DNA of 64,000 nucleotides. Source: Nevskiaceae bacterium (lineage in GTDB: Bacteria; Pseudomonadota; Gammaproteobacteria; Nevskiales; Nevskiaceae). The stretch lies in contig SCRT01000003.1 in assembly GCA_004298465.1 (NCBI GenBank), positions 1-64,000 on the forward strand, given 5' to 3'. Shown one piece after another: positions 54,756 to 64,000 of the stretch (position 1 is the stretch's first letter; the number at the start of each line of letters is the position of its first letter). The notes under the pieces were generated by a model. The model saw only the letters and a program-made list of their open reading frames with translations, made no database searches and was not told the DNA's origin. Made by a program: the position numbers and the translations under genes.

Positions 54756-57002
54756 TCAGTGGAGCAGGCCGTTGAGCCAGTTCGCAAGCGGCGCCACGGC
54801 GCGGAACACGAGCGTCTTGATCCGCGCCCACCATCCGGGCTGCCGGAGCGACACGCGGGTTTCCGTCGCGCGCTTGATGAGATAGGCCTGCACGTCGTCG
54901 ATGTCCTGCCGCGTGGCGACATCGGCAAAACTCGCCATGCCGGCATTCGCCATCACGCCGCCCAGCACCACGGCTTCAAAGCCCTTGCCATACATCGCAT
55001 TCGGCAGGTAGCGCAGGTCCGGCAGGGAACTGCCACTGACCGCATCCACCCCATGACACACCGCGCAGCGCTGGTTGTAGAAGCGGTTGCCGGCCTTTAC
55101 CTGCGCAGCAGTGGCCGTCAGCTTCGGCGGGTCGGGAATGCCAGGATTGAAGGGCTGCGGCGCCGGCAGTTGCGCTGCGCCGCCCAGCTTGAACACCAGC
55201 AGATAGCCGTGGAAATCGCGCCCCGGCCACTTCACCGCCATGCCGCCGGCAAGCGCCGCTGAACCGCCCCAGCCCATCATCAGCGCAACGTACTGGGTGC
55301 CGTCGACGGTATAGGTCATTGGTGCGGCGATCACGCCGTTCGGCAGCTTGTAGCGCCACAGTTCGGTGCCACTGGTGGCGTCGTAAGCGCGAAAGTTGCC
55401 GGCTGCCGTGCCCTGGAACACCAGCCCGCCAGCCGTGGCCAGCGTGCCGCCGTTCCACACCAGCGCGTGCTCCACGGTCCACGCCGCACGGCGCCGCAGC
55501 GGGTCCCAGGCCACGAGCTTGCCGGCCACGGCGTCGGCATACAGCGCCGACTGCAGGAGCGGGTCCAGCCCGGCGGGCAGCGCCTGCGCCGCAAGGTTCA
55601 TGGCCGTGCCCCAGCCGGGCGTGACGGGCTTGAAGTCAGTTTCCGACTGTGCGGCGTAAAGGAACGGCACATCCTGTACGGGAATGTAGGCCAGGCCAGT
55701 CTGTGGGCTGTAGGCCATGCCCTGCCAGTTGTGGCCACCGAACGGCGCCGGCCACGTCACGCGACCGGATTCGCCGTGGTAGATGTCGCCGCCGAGCGGG
55801 ATCGGCCGGCCAGTCTTTGCGTCCAGCCCTTTCGTCCAGTTCTGCCGCGCGAACGGCGTGCCGGAAATGAAGGCCCCGGTGCGGCGGTCCAGCACGTAGA
55901 AGAAGGCGTTCTTGTTGGCCTGCATGATGACCGGCGTGGGCGCGCCGCCGACATCCAGTGTGGCAAGCACCAGCTGCTCGTCACTGTCGTAGTCCCAGGC
56001 GTCACCGGGCGTGGTCTGGAAATGCCACGCGTATTTGCCGGTCTCGACATTCACGGCGACGATGCTGGCGGTATAGAGGTTGTCGCCGGCGCCGGATGCA
56101 CCGTTGCGGATGTAGCGATTCCACGGATTCGCGTTGCCGGTGCCGAAGTACAGCAGGTGCAGCGCAGGGTCGTAGGCCATATCGTTCCACACCGGCCCGC
56201 CGCCGCCCAGCCGCCACCAGCCGGGCTTGGACCAGGTCTTCACTGCCCGCTGCAAGGCCGGGGAATCCGCATTGTCCGCCGGGTTGCCCGGTACGGTGTA
56301 GAAGCGCCAGATCTGGCGCCCGTCGGCGGCGTCGTAGGCCGTGACGTAGCCGCGCACGCCGGAGAATTCCGCGCCGCCGTTGCCGATAATGACTTTCCCG
56401 TCAATCACGCGCGGTGCGCCGGTGATGGAATAGGGCTTGGACTGATCCACTGTCACCACCGACCACACCGGCGCCCCGGTGGCGGCATCCAGCGCGATCA
56501 GGCGACCGTCGAGCGTGCCGACGTAGATGCGCCTATTCCAGACCGCCACACCGCGGTTGACGACGTCGCAGCACAGGTTCACGGCATGGGCGCGCGGTAC
56601 TTTCGGGTCGTAGCTCCACAACAGCTTGCCGGTGGCGGCGTCCAGCGCGTAGACGCGGCTCCAGGTGCCGGTGGTGTACATCACGCCGTCGACCACGACC
56701 GGCGTCGCCTCCAGCCCGCGCGTCGTGTCCATATCGTGGAACCACGCCAGCCCAAGCTGCGCGACGTTGCCGGTATTCACCGCCCTCAGCGGGCTGTAAC
56801 GCTGCTCGGAATAAGTGCGCGCCACGGACATCCACTGCCCGGGCTCGGCATCGGCGTGGATCAGGCGCTGCGCATCCACCATCGCGGGCGCCGCCGGCGC
56901 CGCATGTGCTGCGATGAAGACGGCGCAGCCGGCAACCACCAGCAGCACGCCCCGCAACTTCCGCGCCAGCGATCCGCGCCCTTCGCATGCCATTCTGAAC
57001 AT
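54756..57002 (-). CDS. PQQ-dependent quinohemoprotein alcohol dehydrogenase
   Basis: A 748-residue exported dehydrogenase. A signal peptide (residues about 14-35) precedes an eight-bladed beta-propeller that binds PQQ and Ca: YSPLRAVNTGNVAQLGLAW, the vicinal-Cys disulfide NLCCDVVNRGVA, and tryptophan docking repeats (ATSGTELWRYKLP). The C-terminal cytochrome c domain has CAVCHG, then a short hydrophobic tail. It oxidises alcohols in the periplasm and hands electrons to the cytochrome. I start at M57002, where GGAAG lies upstream; the frame is open 16 codons further. Same strand as the GMC gene, 84 bp apart with a terminator between. Confidence 0.93.
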   Translation of the reverse strand: MFRMACEGRGSLARKLRGVLLVVAGCAVFIAAHAAPAAPAMVDAQRLIHADAEPGQWMSVARTYSEQRYSPLRAVNTGNVAQLGLAWFHDMDTTRGLEATPVVVDGVMYTTGTWSRVYALDAATGKLLWSYDPKVPRAHAVNLCCDVVNRGVAVWNRRIYVGTLDGRLIALDAATGAPVWSVVTVDQSKPYSITGAPRVIDGKVIIGNGGAEFSGVRGYVTAYDAADGRQIWRFYTVPGNPADNADSPALQRAVKTWSKPGWWRLGGGGPVWNDMAYDPALHLLYFGTGNANPWNRYIRNGASGAGDNLYTASIVAVNVETGKYAWHFQTTPGDAWDYDSDEQLVLATLDVGGAPTPVIMQANKNAFFYVLDRRTGAFISGTPFARQNWTKGLDAKTGRPIPLGGDIYHGESGRVTWPAPFGGHNWQGMAYSPQTGLAYIPVQDVPFLYAAQSETDFKPVTPGWGTAMNLAAQALPAGLDPLLQSALYADAVAGKLVAWDPLRRRAAWTVEHALVWNGGTLATAGGLVFQGTAAGNFRAYDATSGTELWRYKLPNGVIAAPMTYTVDGTQYVALMMGWGGSAALAGGMAVKWPGRDFHGYLLVFKLGGAAQLPAPQPFNPGIPDPPKLTATAAQVKAGNRFYNQRCAVCHGVDAVSGSSLPDLRYLPNAMYGKGFEAVVLGGVMANAGMASFADVATRQDIDDVQAYLIKRATETRVSLRQPGWWARIKTLVFRAVAPLANWLNGLLH

Positions 57003-57048
57003 TCCCCACTTCCTTTTCTGCGCCGTGCGGCGGGCGCGGCAGTTCCGC

Positions 57049-57075
57049 AAAAATAAAACCCGGAACAGGGCCGGG
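57049..57075 (-). terminator. terminator of the GMC gene
   Basis: On the minus strand CCCGG and CCGGG form a 5-bp stem around a 7-nt loop, followed by a T-rich run (plus-strand 57049-57058). It lies between the GMC stop and the PQQ dehydrogenase start. Confidence 0.6.
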
Positions 57076-57086
57076 CGATGGCGAGT

Positions 57087-58682
57087 CTATCGCTCGATCA
57101 GCCCGTCCGCTGCCTTGTCGGCGACCATCACCGTCGGCGCGTTGGTGTTGCCGCCAATCAGCGTCGGCATGATGGAAGCATCCACGACATACAGCCCTTC
57201 CAGACCGTGAACCTTGAGATTGGCGTCGACCACCGCCGCGTCGTCGCTGCCCATCCTGCAGGTGCCGACCGGGTGGTAGATGGTGTCGGCCTTGCGGCGG
57301 ATGAACGCGCGCAGCGCGTCGTCGCCCTGCACGGCGTCGCCCGGCGACACTTCACCGGCGTCCCACGGCGCCAGCACCGGATGCGGCAGGATGCGGTCGC
57401 GCACGATCTTCACGCCGCGCAGCAGGCGTTCCATGTCGTCCGGATCGGCGAGGAAATTCGGGTCGATCAGCGGCGCGGTCTGCGGGTTCGCACTTTTCAG
57501 TGTCACGCTGCCGCGCGACTTCGGCCGCAGGATGCAGACGTGCGCGGAATAGCCCCAGCCCATCGAGAACTTGAGGTCGAGGCCGTGGTTGTCGAGCAGG
57601 CAGGCGGACAGATGCAGCTGCAGGTCGGGAATCTCCTCCTCGTCCCGCGACTTGATGAAACCGCCGGACTCGGCGACATTCGACGTCAGCGGCCCTTGCC
57701 GGCCGGGGAAGTATTGCGCCACAGCGGCGGGCCCGGTCGTCGCGCCGTAGCGCGGGCCGAGGCTCAGCGTGTCGTGGCGCTGCGAGCGCTTGACGGTCAG
57801 GATGTCCGGGTGGTCCTGCAGGTTGCAGCCCACGCCCGGCAGGTCGTGCACCTGGCGGATGCCGTGCGGTTCGAGCTGCGCCCTCGCGCCGATGCCGGAC
57901 AGCAGCAGAAGCTGCGGAGAGTTGATGGCGCCGGCAGACAGGATGACGGTTCCCGCCGCGAGTTTCTCCGTCCTGCCCCGATGCAGGTATTCCACCCCCG
58001 TCGCGCGCTTGCCGTCCATGAGGATACGCGTCGTCAGCGCCCCGGGAATGATCGTGAGGTTCTGGCGGTCCTCCACCGGGTGCAGGAAACCGCGCGCCAC
58101 GTTGCTGCGCTCGCCGCCGGTCTGTGTCACCTGATACAGCCCCACACCTTCCTGCTGCGCGCCGTTGAAGTCCTTCGAATAGGGATAGCCCGCCGCAACC
58201 GCCGCATCCACGAAAGCGCGCGCCACAGGATGCGAAAAACGCAGATCCGCCACGTTCAGGCCGCCACCGACGCCGTGGTAGGCGTCACTCCCGCGCGCAT
58301 TGTTCTCCGTGCGCCGGAAGATCGGCAGCACGTCCGCGTAGCTCCAGCCGGTGTTGCCGAGTGCCGCCCAGTGGTCGTAGTCCCGACGATGGCCGCGGGT
58401 GTAGATCATGGCGTTGACGGAACTCGACCCGCCCAGCGTCTTGCCGCGCGGCACGTAGGTTGCACGGCCGTCCAGATGCGCCTGCGGCACCGTCCAGTAG
58501 CGCCAGTTCCGCTTCTTCGAGCGCATCAGCACGATGATGCCCGCCGGTACCCGTACGAACAGGCTGTCGTCCGCCGGCCCCGCTTCCAGCAGACAGACGC
58601 GCGTCGTCGGGTTCGCAGACAGCCGGTTCGCCAGCACGCAGCCGGCAGACCCGGCCCCGACGATGACATAGTCGTACTGCAT
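57087..58682 (-). CDS. GMC-family FAD oxidoreductase (choline/alcohol dehydrogenase type)
   Basis: A 531-residue GMC flavoenzyme. The FAD motif YVIVGAGSAGCVLANRLS, GGSSSVNAMIYTRGH (GMC signature 1), GAINSPQLLLLSGIG (signature 2) and the catalytic His near YHPVGTCRMG with Asn in GGNTNAPTVM. It oxidises alcohols, perhaps to aldehydes, and may pair functionally with the PQQ dehydrogenase. ATG 58682 has GAGAAA upstream; TTG 58694 is an alternative. Confidence 0.92.
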   Translation of the reverse strand: MQYDYVIVGAGSAGCVLANRLSANPTTRVCLLEAGPADDSLFVRVPAGIIVLMRSKKRNWRYWTVPQAHLDGRATYVPRGKTLGGSSSVNAMIYTRGHRRDYDHWAALGNTGWSYADVLPIFRRTENNARGSDAYHGVGGGLNVADLRFSHPVARAFVDAAVAAGYPYSKDFNGAQQEGVGLYQVTQTGGERSNVARGFLHPVEDRQNLTIIPGALTTRILMDGKRATGVEYLHRGRTEKLAAGTVILSAGAINSPQLLLLSGIGARAQLEPHGIRQVHDLPGVGCNLQDHPDILTVKRSQRHDTLSLGPRYGATTGPAAVAQYFPGRQGPLTSNVAESGGFIKSRDEEEIPDLQLHLSACLLDNHGLDLKFSMGWGYSAHVCILRPKSRGSVTLKSANPQTAPLIDPNFLADPDDMERLLRGVKIVRDRILPHPVLAPWDAGEVSPGDAVQGDDALRAFIRRKADTIYHPVGTCRMGSDDAAVVDANLKVHGLEGLYVVDASIMPTLIGGNTNAPTVMVADKAADGLIER

Positions 58683-58809
58683 GGCGTTTCTCAAAACTGT
58701 CAGTGGAAAATGGCGATATTAACGGAGGAAGTGGATTTGCAGGCTCCGGGCCCGGGCTGACAGCGTTGCAGAGGGAAACGGCCGGCACCGTACCAGCGCG
58801 GAGCCAGCG

Positions 58810-60018
<1,209 letters not shown>

Positions 60019-60146
60019 GGTCAGCGCTTGAAAGGTGGCAATCGGGCTTGCGTGGGCAATTATTACCCTTGAAGGAATGCCCGTGCGAAAGCCAACAATG
60101 GCGAAGTATTCCACGCCGTTCAAAACGGAATTCGGGAGGGGCAGGC

Positions 60147-62876
60147 ATGAATACCTGGCAACGGTCGGTCGTGGCGCTCGCGGCAGCGGCAATGCTGGGG
60201 CTGGCGGGCTGCGGCGGCGGCGGTGCGAACGGCACAGGGCAGCCGGCCGGCGAAACCTCACAGGGGCAGGACGGCGGCGGCAATCCTTCCGGCACGGACA
60301 CCGGCACTGGTTCCGAAAACAATAACGGATCGGATCCCGGTAACGGGGCCGATACCGGGACGGGTGGCGAGTCCGGCACCGGAACGGATACGGGCGACGG
60401 CTCCAATGGGGGAACGGATACCGGCGGTTCCGGCGACACCGGCAATTCAGGGGATTCGGGCGATTCCGGCGATTCCGGCGGAACGACGACGCCCACGGCC
60501 GCCGCTCCCACGCTCAAGGTGCTCTCGAACCGCGCCGACCTCATCAGCGGCGGCAACGCGCTCGTGGAAGTCGTCCCCGCCCCCGACGCGGATGCCGCCC
60601 ATCTCCAGGTGGCGGTCAACGGCCGCGATGTGACGGCCGATTTCGCCCCCGATGCGCAAGGCCGGCTGATCGGCCTCGTCAGCGGTCTGGTGGACGGACC
60701 GAACACGCTCACGGCCGGCGGACCGGGCATGCATACCGCGAGCATGGCGGTCACGAATCATCCGCAGGGCGGGCCGGTGATCGCCGGACCGCAGCTGCAG
60801 CCGTGGGGCTGCCAGGACGGCGCACAGGACGCGCAATGCAACCAGGCGCCCAGCTTCACCTGGTTCTACAAATCAACGGACCCGACGAAACAGGGGTTGC
60901 GGCCCTACGATCCGGCGAATCCGGCCCAGGACGTGGCCTTCACCGCCACTCAGGACGGTGTGACCTTGCCGTTCATCGTGCGCGTGGAAACCGGCTACCA
61001 GGACCGCGACCAGTACGCCATCGCCGTGCTGTACCAGCCGGACCGGCCGTGGACGGCGCGCACGCCGCAGGCGCAGTTCAACCGCAAGCTCGTGATCAAC
61101 CACGGCTTCAGCTGTGGCGTCGACCATCGCACGGGCACCGCGCCGAGCGTGATCAGCTACCAGCCGCTCAGCGCCGTGACGGGCGCACTGCCCGGCGGCC
61201 TTTCCGATGCCCTTGCGCTGCCGCTCGGTGCGGTCACCACCGACCCGACGGTCTATGCGCTAGGCGCCGGCTTCGCCGTCATGTCCACGGCATTGGACTA
61301 CAGCGGCCACAACTGCAACCTGCCGCTGCAGGCCGAGTCCCTGATGATGGCAAAGGAACACCTCATCGACACCTACGGCACGCTGCGCTACACCATCGGC
61401 GAAGGCTGCTCAGGTGGCTCCATCACCCAGTACTGGGTGTCCAATGCCTACCCCGGCATCTACCAGGGCATCCTGCCGACCTGCTCGTTCCCGGACGCGT
61501 GGAGCACCGCCACGCAGTTTGCGGACTACCACCTGCTGCTGGCCTACTTCGGCAACCCGGTTCTGAGCGTGAACGGCGGCGGGCTGTGGACGGAAGCACA
61601 GATGGCGGACGTGGAAGGCCATGTCTCGACCGCGAATTCGGAAGTGAGCGAGACGGCACAGTTCCACGTCGCCGTCCCCACCGACGCCTGCGCAGGCGTG
61701 CCAGCCACCGTGGCCGGCGATACCGGCACCCGCTACGACCCCACAACGAATCCGGCCGGCGTCCGCTGCGACATCCAGGACGCGGCGATCAACGTCTTCG
61801 GCCCGCGGCCGCCGGCGCTGTGGACGGGAACCCCGACCTCGGTGCCATCGGAAGCCGCGGCCGCAGCAATCACCGGCCACGGTTTCGCCGGCTTCCCGAT
61901 CGACAACGTCGGCGTGCAATACGGGCTCGACTCCCTGCGGCGCGGCGTCATCACGCCCGCGATGTTCGTCGACCTGAATGGGAAAATCGGCGGGCTGGAT
62001 GCGGACACGAACCCCATCTCCGCGCGCACGCCCGCCGTCGAGCCTGCGCTCGCGAACGCCTATCGCAGCGGCATGATCAATGAAGCGACGAACCTCGATT
62101 CCGTGGCGATCATCGACTGCCGCGGGCCAGACCCCGGCTTCTTCCACGACGCCTACCGTGCCTTTGCCTCCCGCGCCCGGCTCGACCGCGCACACGGCAA
62201 CCACGACAACCAGGTGATCTGGGAGGGAGCGGCCCCGATCATCGGCGACGCGCAGTGCGGCCTGAATAGCCTGAAGGCGATGGACCGCTGGCTGGCTGCC
62301 GCAGAGCAGGATACGAGCAATACGCCACTACCGGCCAAGCTGACGAAGGCGAAGCCCGTGGACGTCGTGGATGAATGCTGGTCGGGTGCTGGCGTGAAGC
62401 TCACCGATACGCTGTGCCCGAGCACCGCGGTCCTCACCCAGCCGCTGGCCAGCCTGCTGACCTCGCTGACCGACGCACTCAAGCTGCCGGTTCCGGACCT
62501 GGTCGGCACCGTCGACACACTCGACCCGGCAGTGGTGTCGATCTACCGCACACCGCGCATGGTGGCCGGCGACGCCATCACCACTGACGCCAACAAATGC
62601 CAGTTGAAGCCGCTGGACCGCGGCGACCCGGCCTACGGCAACGTCACATTTGCGGACGCCCAGTGGCAGGCGCTGCAGTCGGTGTTTCCGGACGGCGTAT
62701 GCGACTTCTCGAAGCCGGGCGTCAGCCAGCAGCCGACAATTCCGTGGCTGACGTATCAGGACGCAGCAGGCAACGTGGTCTACGGCGGCACGCCGCTGCC
62801 CGCCGCGCCGCAGAATTCGGGGGAGGGCTGGGCCAGCCCGGCGTTTCAGCCATCCGCGACGACATCGGGCACCTGA
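60147..62876 (+). CDS. large lipoprotein with DUF6351-like alpha/beta-hydrolase domain
   Basis: A 909-residue lipoprotein: lipobox LAGC at about residues 19-22, a 90-residue Gly/Thr/Asp/Ser/Asn linker, then a 750-residue domain. The linker includes near-perfect 9-nt repeats in DNA (60454-60482). The domain carries [23 protein letters not shown] and GEGCSGGSI, a GxSxG-like nucleophile elbow, and a His in AHGNHDNQ. It resembles the DUF6351 group related to tannase/feruloyl-esterase folds, so hydrolysis of an ester or polymer is likely. GGGAGGGG precedes the ATG. Confidence 0.75.
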   Translation: MNTWQRSVVALAAAAMLGLAGCGGGGANGTGQPAGETSQGQDGGGNPSGTDTGTGSENNNGSDPGNGADTGTGGESGTGTDTGDGSNGGTDTGGSGDTGNSGDSGDSGDSGGTTTPTAAAPTLKVLSNRADLISGGNALVEVVPAPDADAAHLQVAVNGRDVTADFAPDAQGRLIGLVSGLVDGPNTLTAGGPGMHTASMAVTNHPQGGPVIAGPQLQPWGCQDGAQDAQCNQAPSFTWFYKSTDPTKQGLRPYDPANPAQDVAFTATQDGVTLPFIVRVETGYQDRDQYAIAVLYQPDRPWTARTPQAQFNRKLVINHGFSCGVDHRTGTAPSVISYQPLSAVTGALPGGLSDALALPLGAVTTDPTVYALGAGFAVMSTALDYSGHNCNLPLQAESLMMAKEHLIDTYGTLRYTIGEGCSGGSITQYWVSNAYPGIYQGILPTCSFPDAWSTATQFADYHLLLAYFGNPVLSVNGGGLWTEAQMADVEGHVSTANSEVSETAQFHVAVPTDACAGVPATVAGDTGTRYDPTTNPAGVRCDIQDAAINVFGPRPPALWTGTPTSVPSEAAAAAITGHGFAGFPIDNVGVQYGLDSLRRGVITPAMFVDLNGKIGGLDADTNPISARTPAVEPALANAYRSGMINEATNLDSVAIIDCRGPDPGFFHDAYRAFASRARLDRAHGNHDNQVIWEGAAPIIGDAQCGLNSLKAMDRWLAAAEQDTSNTPLPAKLTKAKPVDVVDECWSGAGVKLTDTLCPSTAVLTQPLASLLTSLTDALKLPVPDLVGTVDTLDPAVVSIYRTPRMVAGDAITTDANKCQLKPLDRGDPAYGNVTFADAQWQALQSVFPDGVCDFSKPGVSQQPTIPWLTYQDAAGNVVYGGTPLPAAPQNSGEGWASPAFQPSATTSGT

Positions 62877-63053
62877 GGCGAGCGGCCGCGCTCTCGGCAG
62901 TGGTCGCACCGCGGGCGCGCCGGCCGCCGCGGTCTGACGCGCGCCCTGACGGCGCGGACATTCATGCTACGGCAGGCGCTGTGTGCCACGCCAAGACGCA
63001 AAAGGAATATTCATATCCAGCAGGCGCGGCGGCGGACGAATGCCCTCGGCCGT

Positions 63054-64000
63054 TCAGGCTTCCGGCACCAGTTCCTTGAGCGGCACGTTGACGTCGGCCA
63101 GGCGCTGCACATCGGGTTTCGCACGTGTCACGATGAGTTTCTTCGCGAAGCCAAATTCCGGCCCGCGGTTCACCATGTCCGCCGAGATCACAACGCCGTC
63201 TTTCAGGTAGAACACGGCAAACGTGCCGTCTTCCACCTTGCCGCGCACGACCTTGGCGTCGTAGCCGGCGGACAGCCCCGCCATCTGCAGCTTCAGGTCG
63301 TACTGGTCGGACCAGAACCACGGCAGCGCGTCGTAGGCTTCTCGCGCACCCATCATCGTGGCCGCCGCAACCCGTGACTGGTCCATGGCGTTCTGCACCG
63401 ACTCCAGGCGCAGGCGGCGCCCGTACAGCCGGTTCGGGAAATTCGCGCAGTCGCCAGCCGCCACAATATCCGGGTCGGAACTCTGCGCGTATTCGTCAAC
63501 GACAATTCCGTTGTCGACTTTCACGCCGGCGTCCTGCGCCAGTTCCACATTCGGCAACTGGCCGATGCCGACGAGCACGACGTCGGCGGGGATTTCCGTG
63601 CCGTCATCCAGCTTTACCGCCGTCACGCGCGGAGCACCGACGAAGCCCGCGAGCTTAGCGCCGGTGCGCAGGTCGACACCCGCGCTGCGGTGCTTGTGTT
63701 CGTAGAACGCCGACATCTCCTCGCCGGTCACACGCGACAGCACACGCGGCAGGCCTTCCAGCACCGTAACTTCCAGCCCGAGCTTGCCGAGCACGGCCGC
63801 CACTTCCAGCCCGATGAACCCGCCGCCGACGATGACGACGCGTCGGCCCGCCTGAAGTTCCGGACGCAGACGGTCAACATCGACAAGGCGGCGCAGTGCA
63901 AACACGTTGTCCCCATTTGCACCTTCCAAAGGCAACGGCCGCGGGCGCCCGCCGGTGGTCAACGCCAGCTTGTCGTAATGCCGGGTCTGTCCGTTTGACA
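63054..64000 (-). CDS. FAD-dependent ferredoxin-reductase-like protein, 5' end outside the window
   Basis: The C-terminal 315 residues of a flavoprotein of the ferredoxin/rubredoxin-NAD reductase family. NAD-binding VVIVGGGFIGLEVAAVLG, the FAD block VNDEYAQSSDPDIVAAGDCANF-like (VDEYAQSSDPDIVAAGDCA) and a C-terminal reductase domain with WFWSDQYDLKLQMAGL. Reading the minus strand to the window edge adds GQTRHYDKLALTTGGRPR with no stop, so the start lies beyond 64000. It likely feeds electrons to a monooxygenase or ring-hydroxylating dioxygenase. Confidence 0.9.
   Translation of the reverse strand, partial: SNGQTRHYDKLALTTGGRPRPLPLEGANGDNVFALRRLVDVDRLRPELQAGRRVVIVGGGFIGLEVAAVLGKLGLEVTVLEGLPRVLSRVTGEEMSAFYEHKHRSAGVDLRTGAKLAGFVGAPRVTAVKLDDGTEIPADVVLVGIGQLPNVELAQDAGVKVDNGIVVDEYAQSSDPDIVAAGDCANFPNRLYGRRLRLESVQNAMDQSRVAAATMMGAREAYDALPWFWSDQYDLKLQMAGLSAGYDAKVVRGKVEDGTFAVFYLKDGVVISADMVNRGPEFGFAKKLIVTRAKPDVQRLADVNVPLKELVPEA

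Overview
The window is GC-rich, densely coded DNA that reads like a chromosome segment of a gammaproteobacterium from the Nevskiales / Xanthomonadales / Steroidobacterales neighbourhood. I base this on a DUF1820 gene, the hisBHAF-E plus tatABC block, purL of about 1285 residues, glcDEF, and the many ATGA and GTGA start/stop overlaps. It is a call from gene content, not from a marker-gene tree. I saw no rRNA, tRNA, CRISPR, integrase or transposase gene.

Region 1 (about 0.3-17 kb) is a light / photo-oxidative stress island. It holds a CPD photolyase, a ferrochelatase broken by two compensating frameshifts, two paralogous lipocalins, a TspO-like membrane protein, a truncated photolyase-related gene, a glutathione S-transferase, and an ECF sigma factor with an RskA-type anti-sigma factor. 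After these comes an operon chained by ATGA overlaps: FAD amine oxidase-like, DUF1365, CFA-type methyltransferase, DUF2878, DUF1295, second CFA-type methyltransferase, then lipocalin. A bipartite motif, TGCATCC then 15-16 bp then CGTA, precedes three transcription units and is the likely target of the sigma factor. An unknown lipoprotein of the island has a decayed second copy at 1.05-1.4 kb.

Region 2 (17-31.7 kb) is mixed housekeeping and metabolism: an HNH nuclease, a RimK-like ATP-grasp ligase, two SDR-fold proteins, DUF1820, an MBL-fold hydrolase, a fused tautomerase, purL, an S1/P1 nuclease and a Dph6-like protein. It ends in a methyltransferase / TonB-receptor operon whose sigma-70 promoter carries a Fur box.

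Region 3 (32-41.6 kb) looks like a phosphate-starvation island. It has two tandem PhoA-type phosphatases, an unknown exported protein, an OlsB-like acyltransferase, UppP, a PlcP-like metallophosphoesterase diverging from a glycosyltransferase, and olsB-olsA. Arrays of PHO-box-like 7-mers with an exact 11-bp period lie in front of five transcription units. The picture is replacement of phospholipids by glycolipids and ornithine lipids, plus phosphate scavenging.

Region 4 (41.7-54 kb) has a second ECF sigma factor, a two-CxxCH cytochrome lipoprotein, a REP-like inverted repeat, a SlyD-type isomerase, the histidine block (hisB, H, A, F, E; no hisI), tatABC and glcDEF.

Region 5 (54-64 kb) is catabolic: a cupin, a PQQ alcohol dehydrogenase with a cytochrome c tail, a GMC oxidoreductase, a trpB without trpA, a large DUF6351-like lipoprotein, and the start-truncated gene of a ferredoxin-reductase-like flavoprotein.
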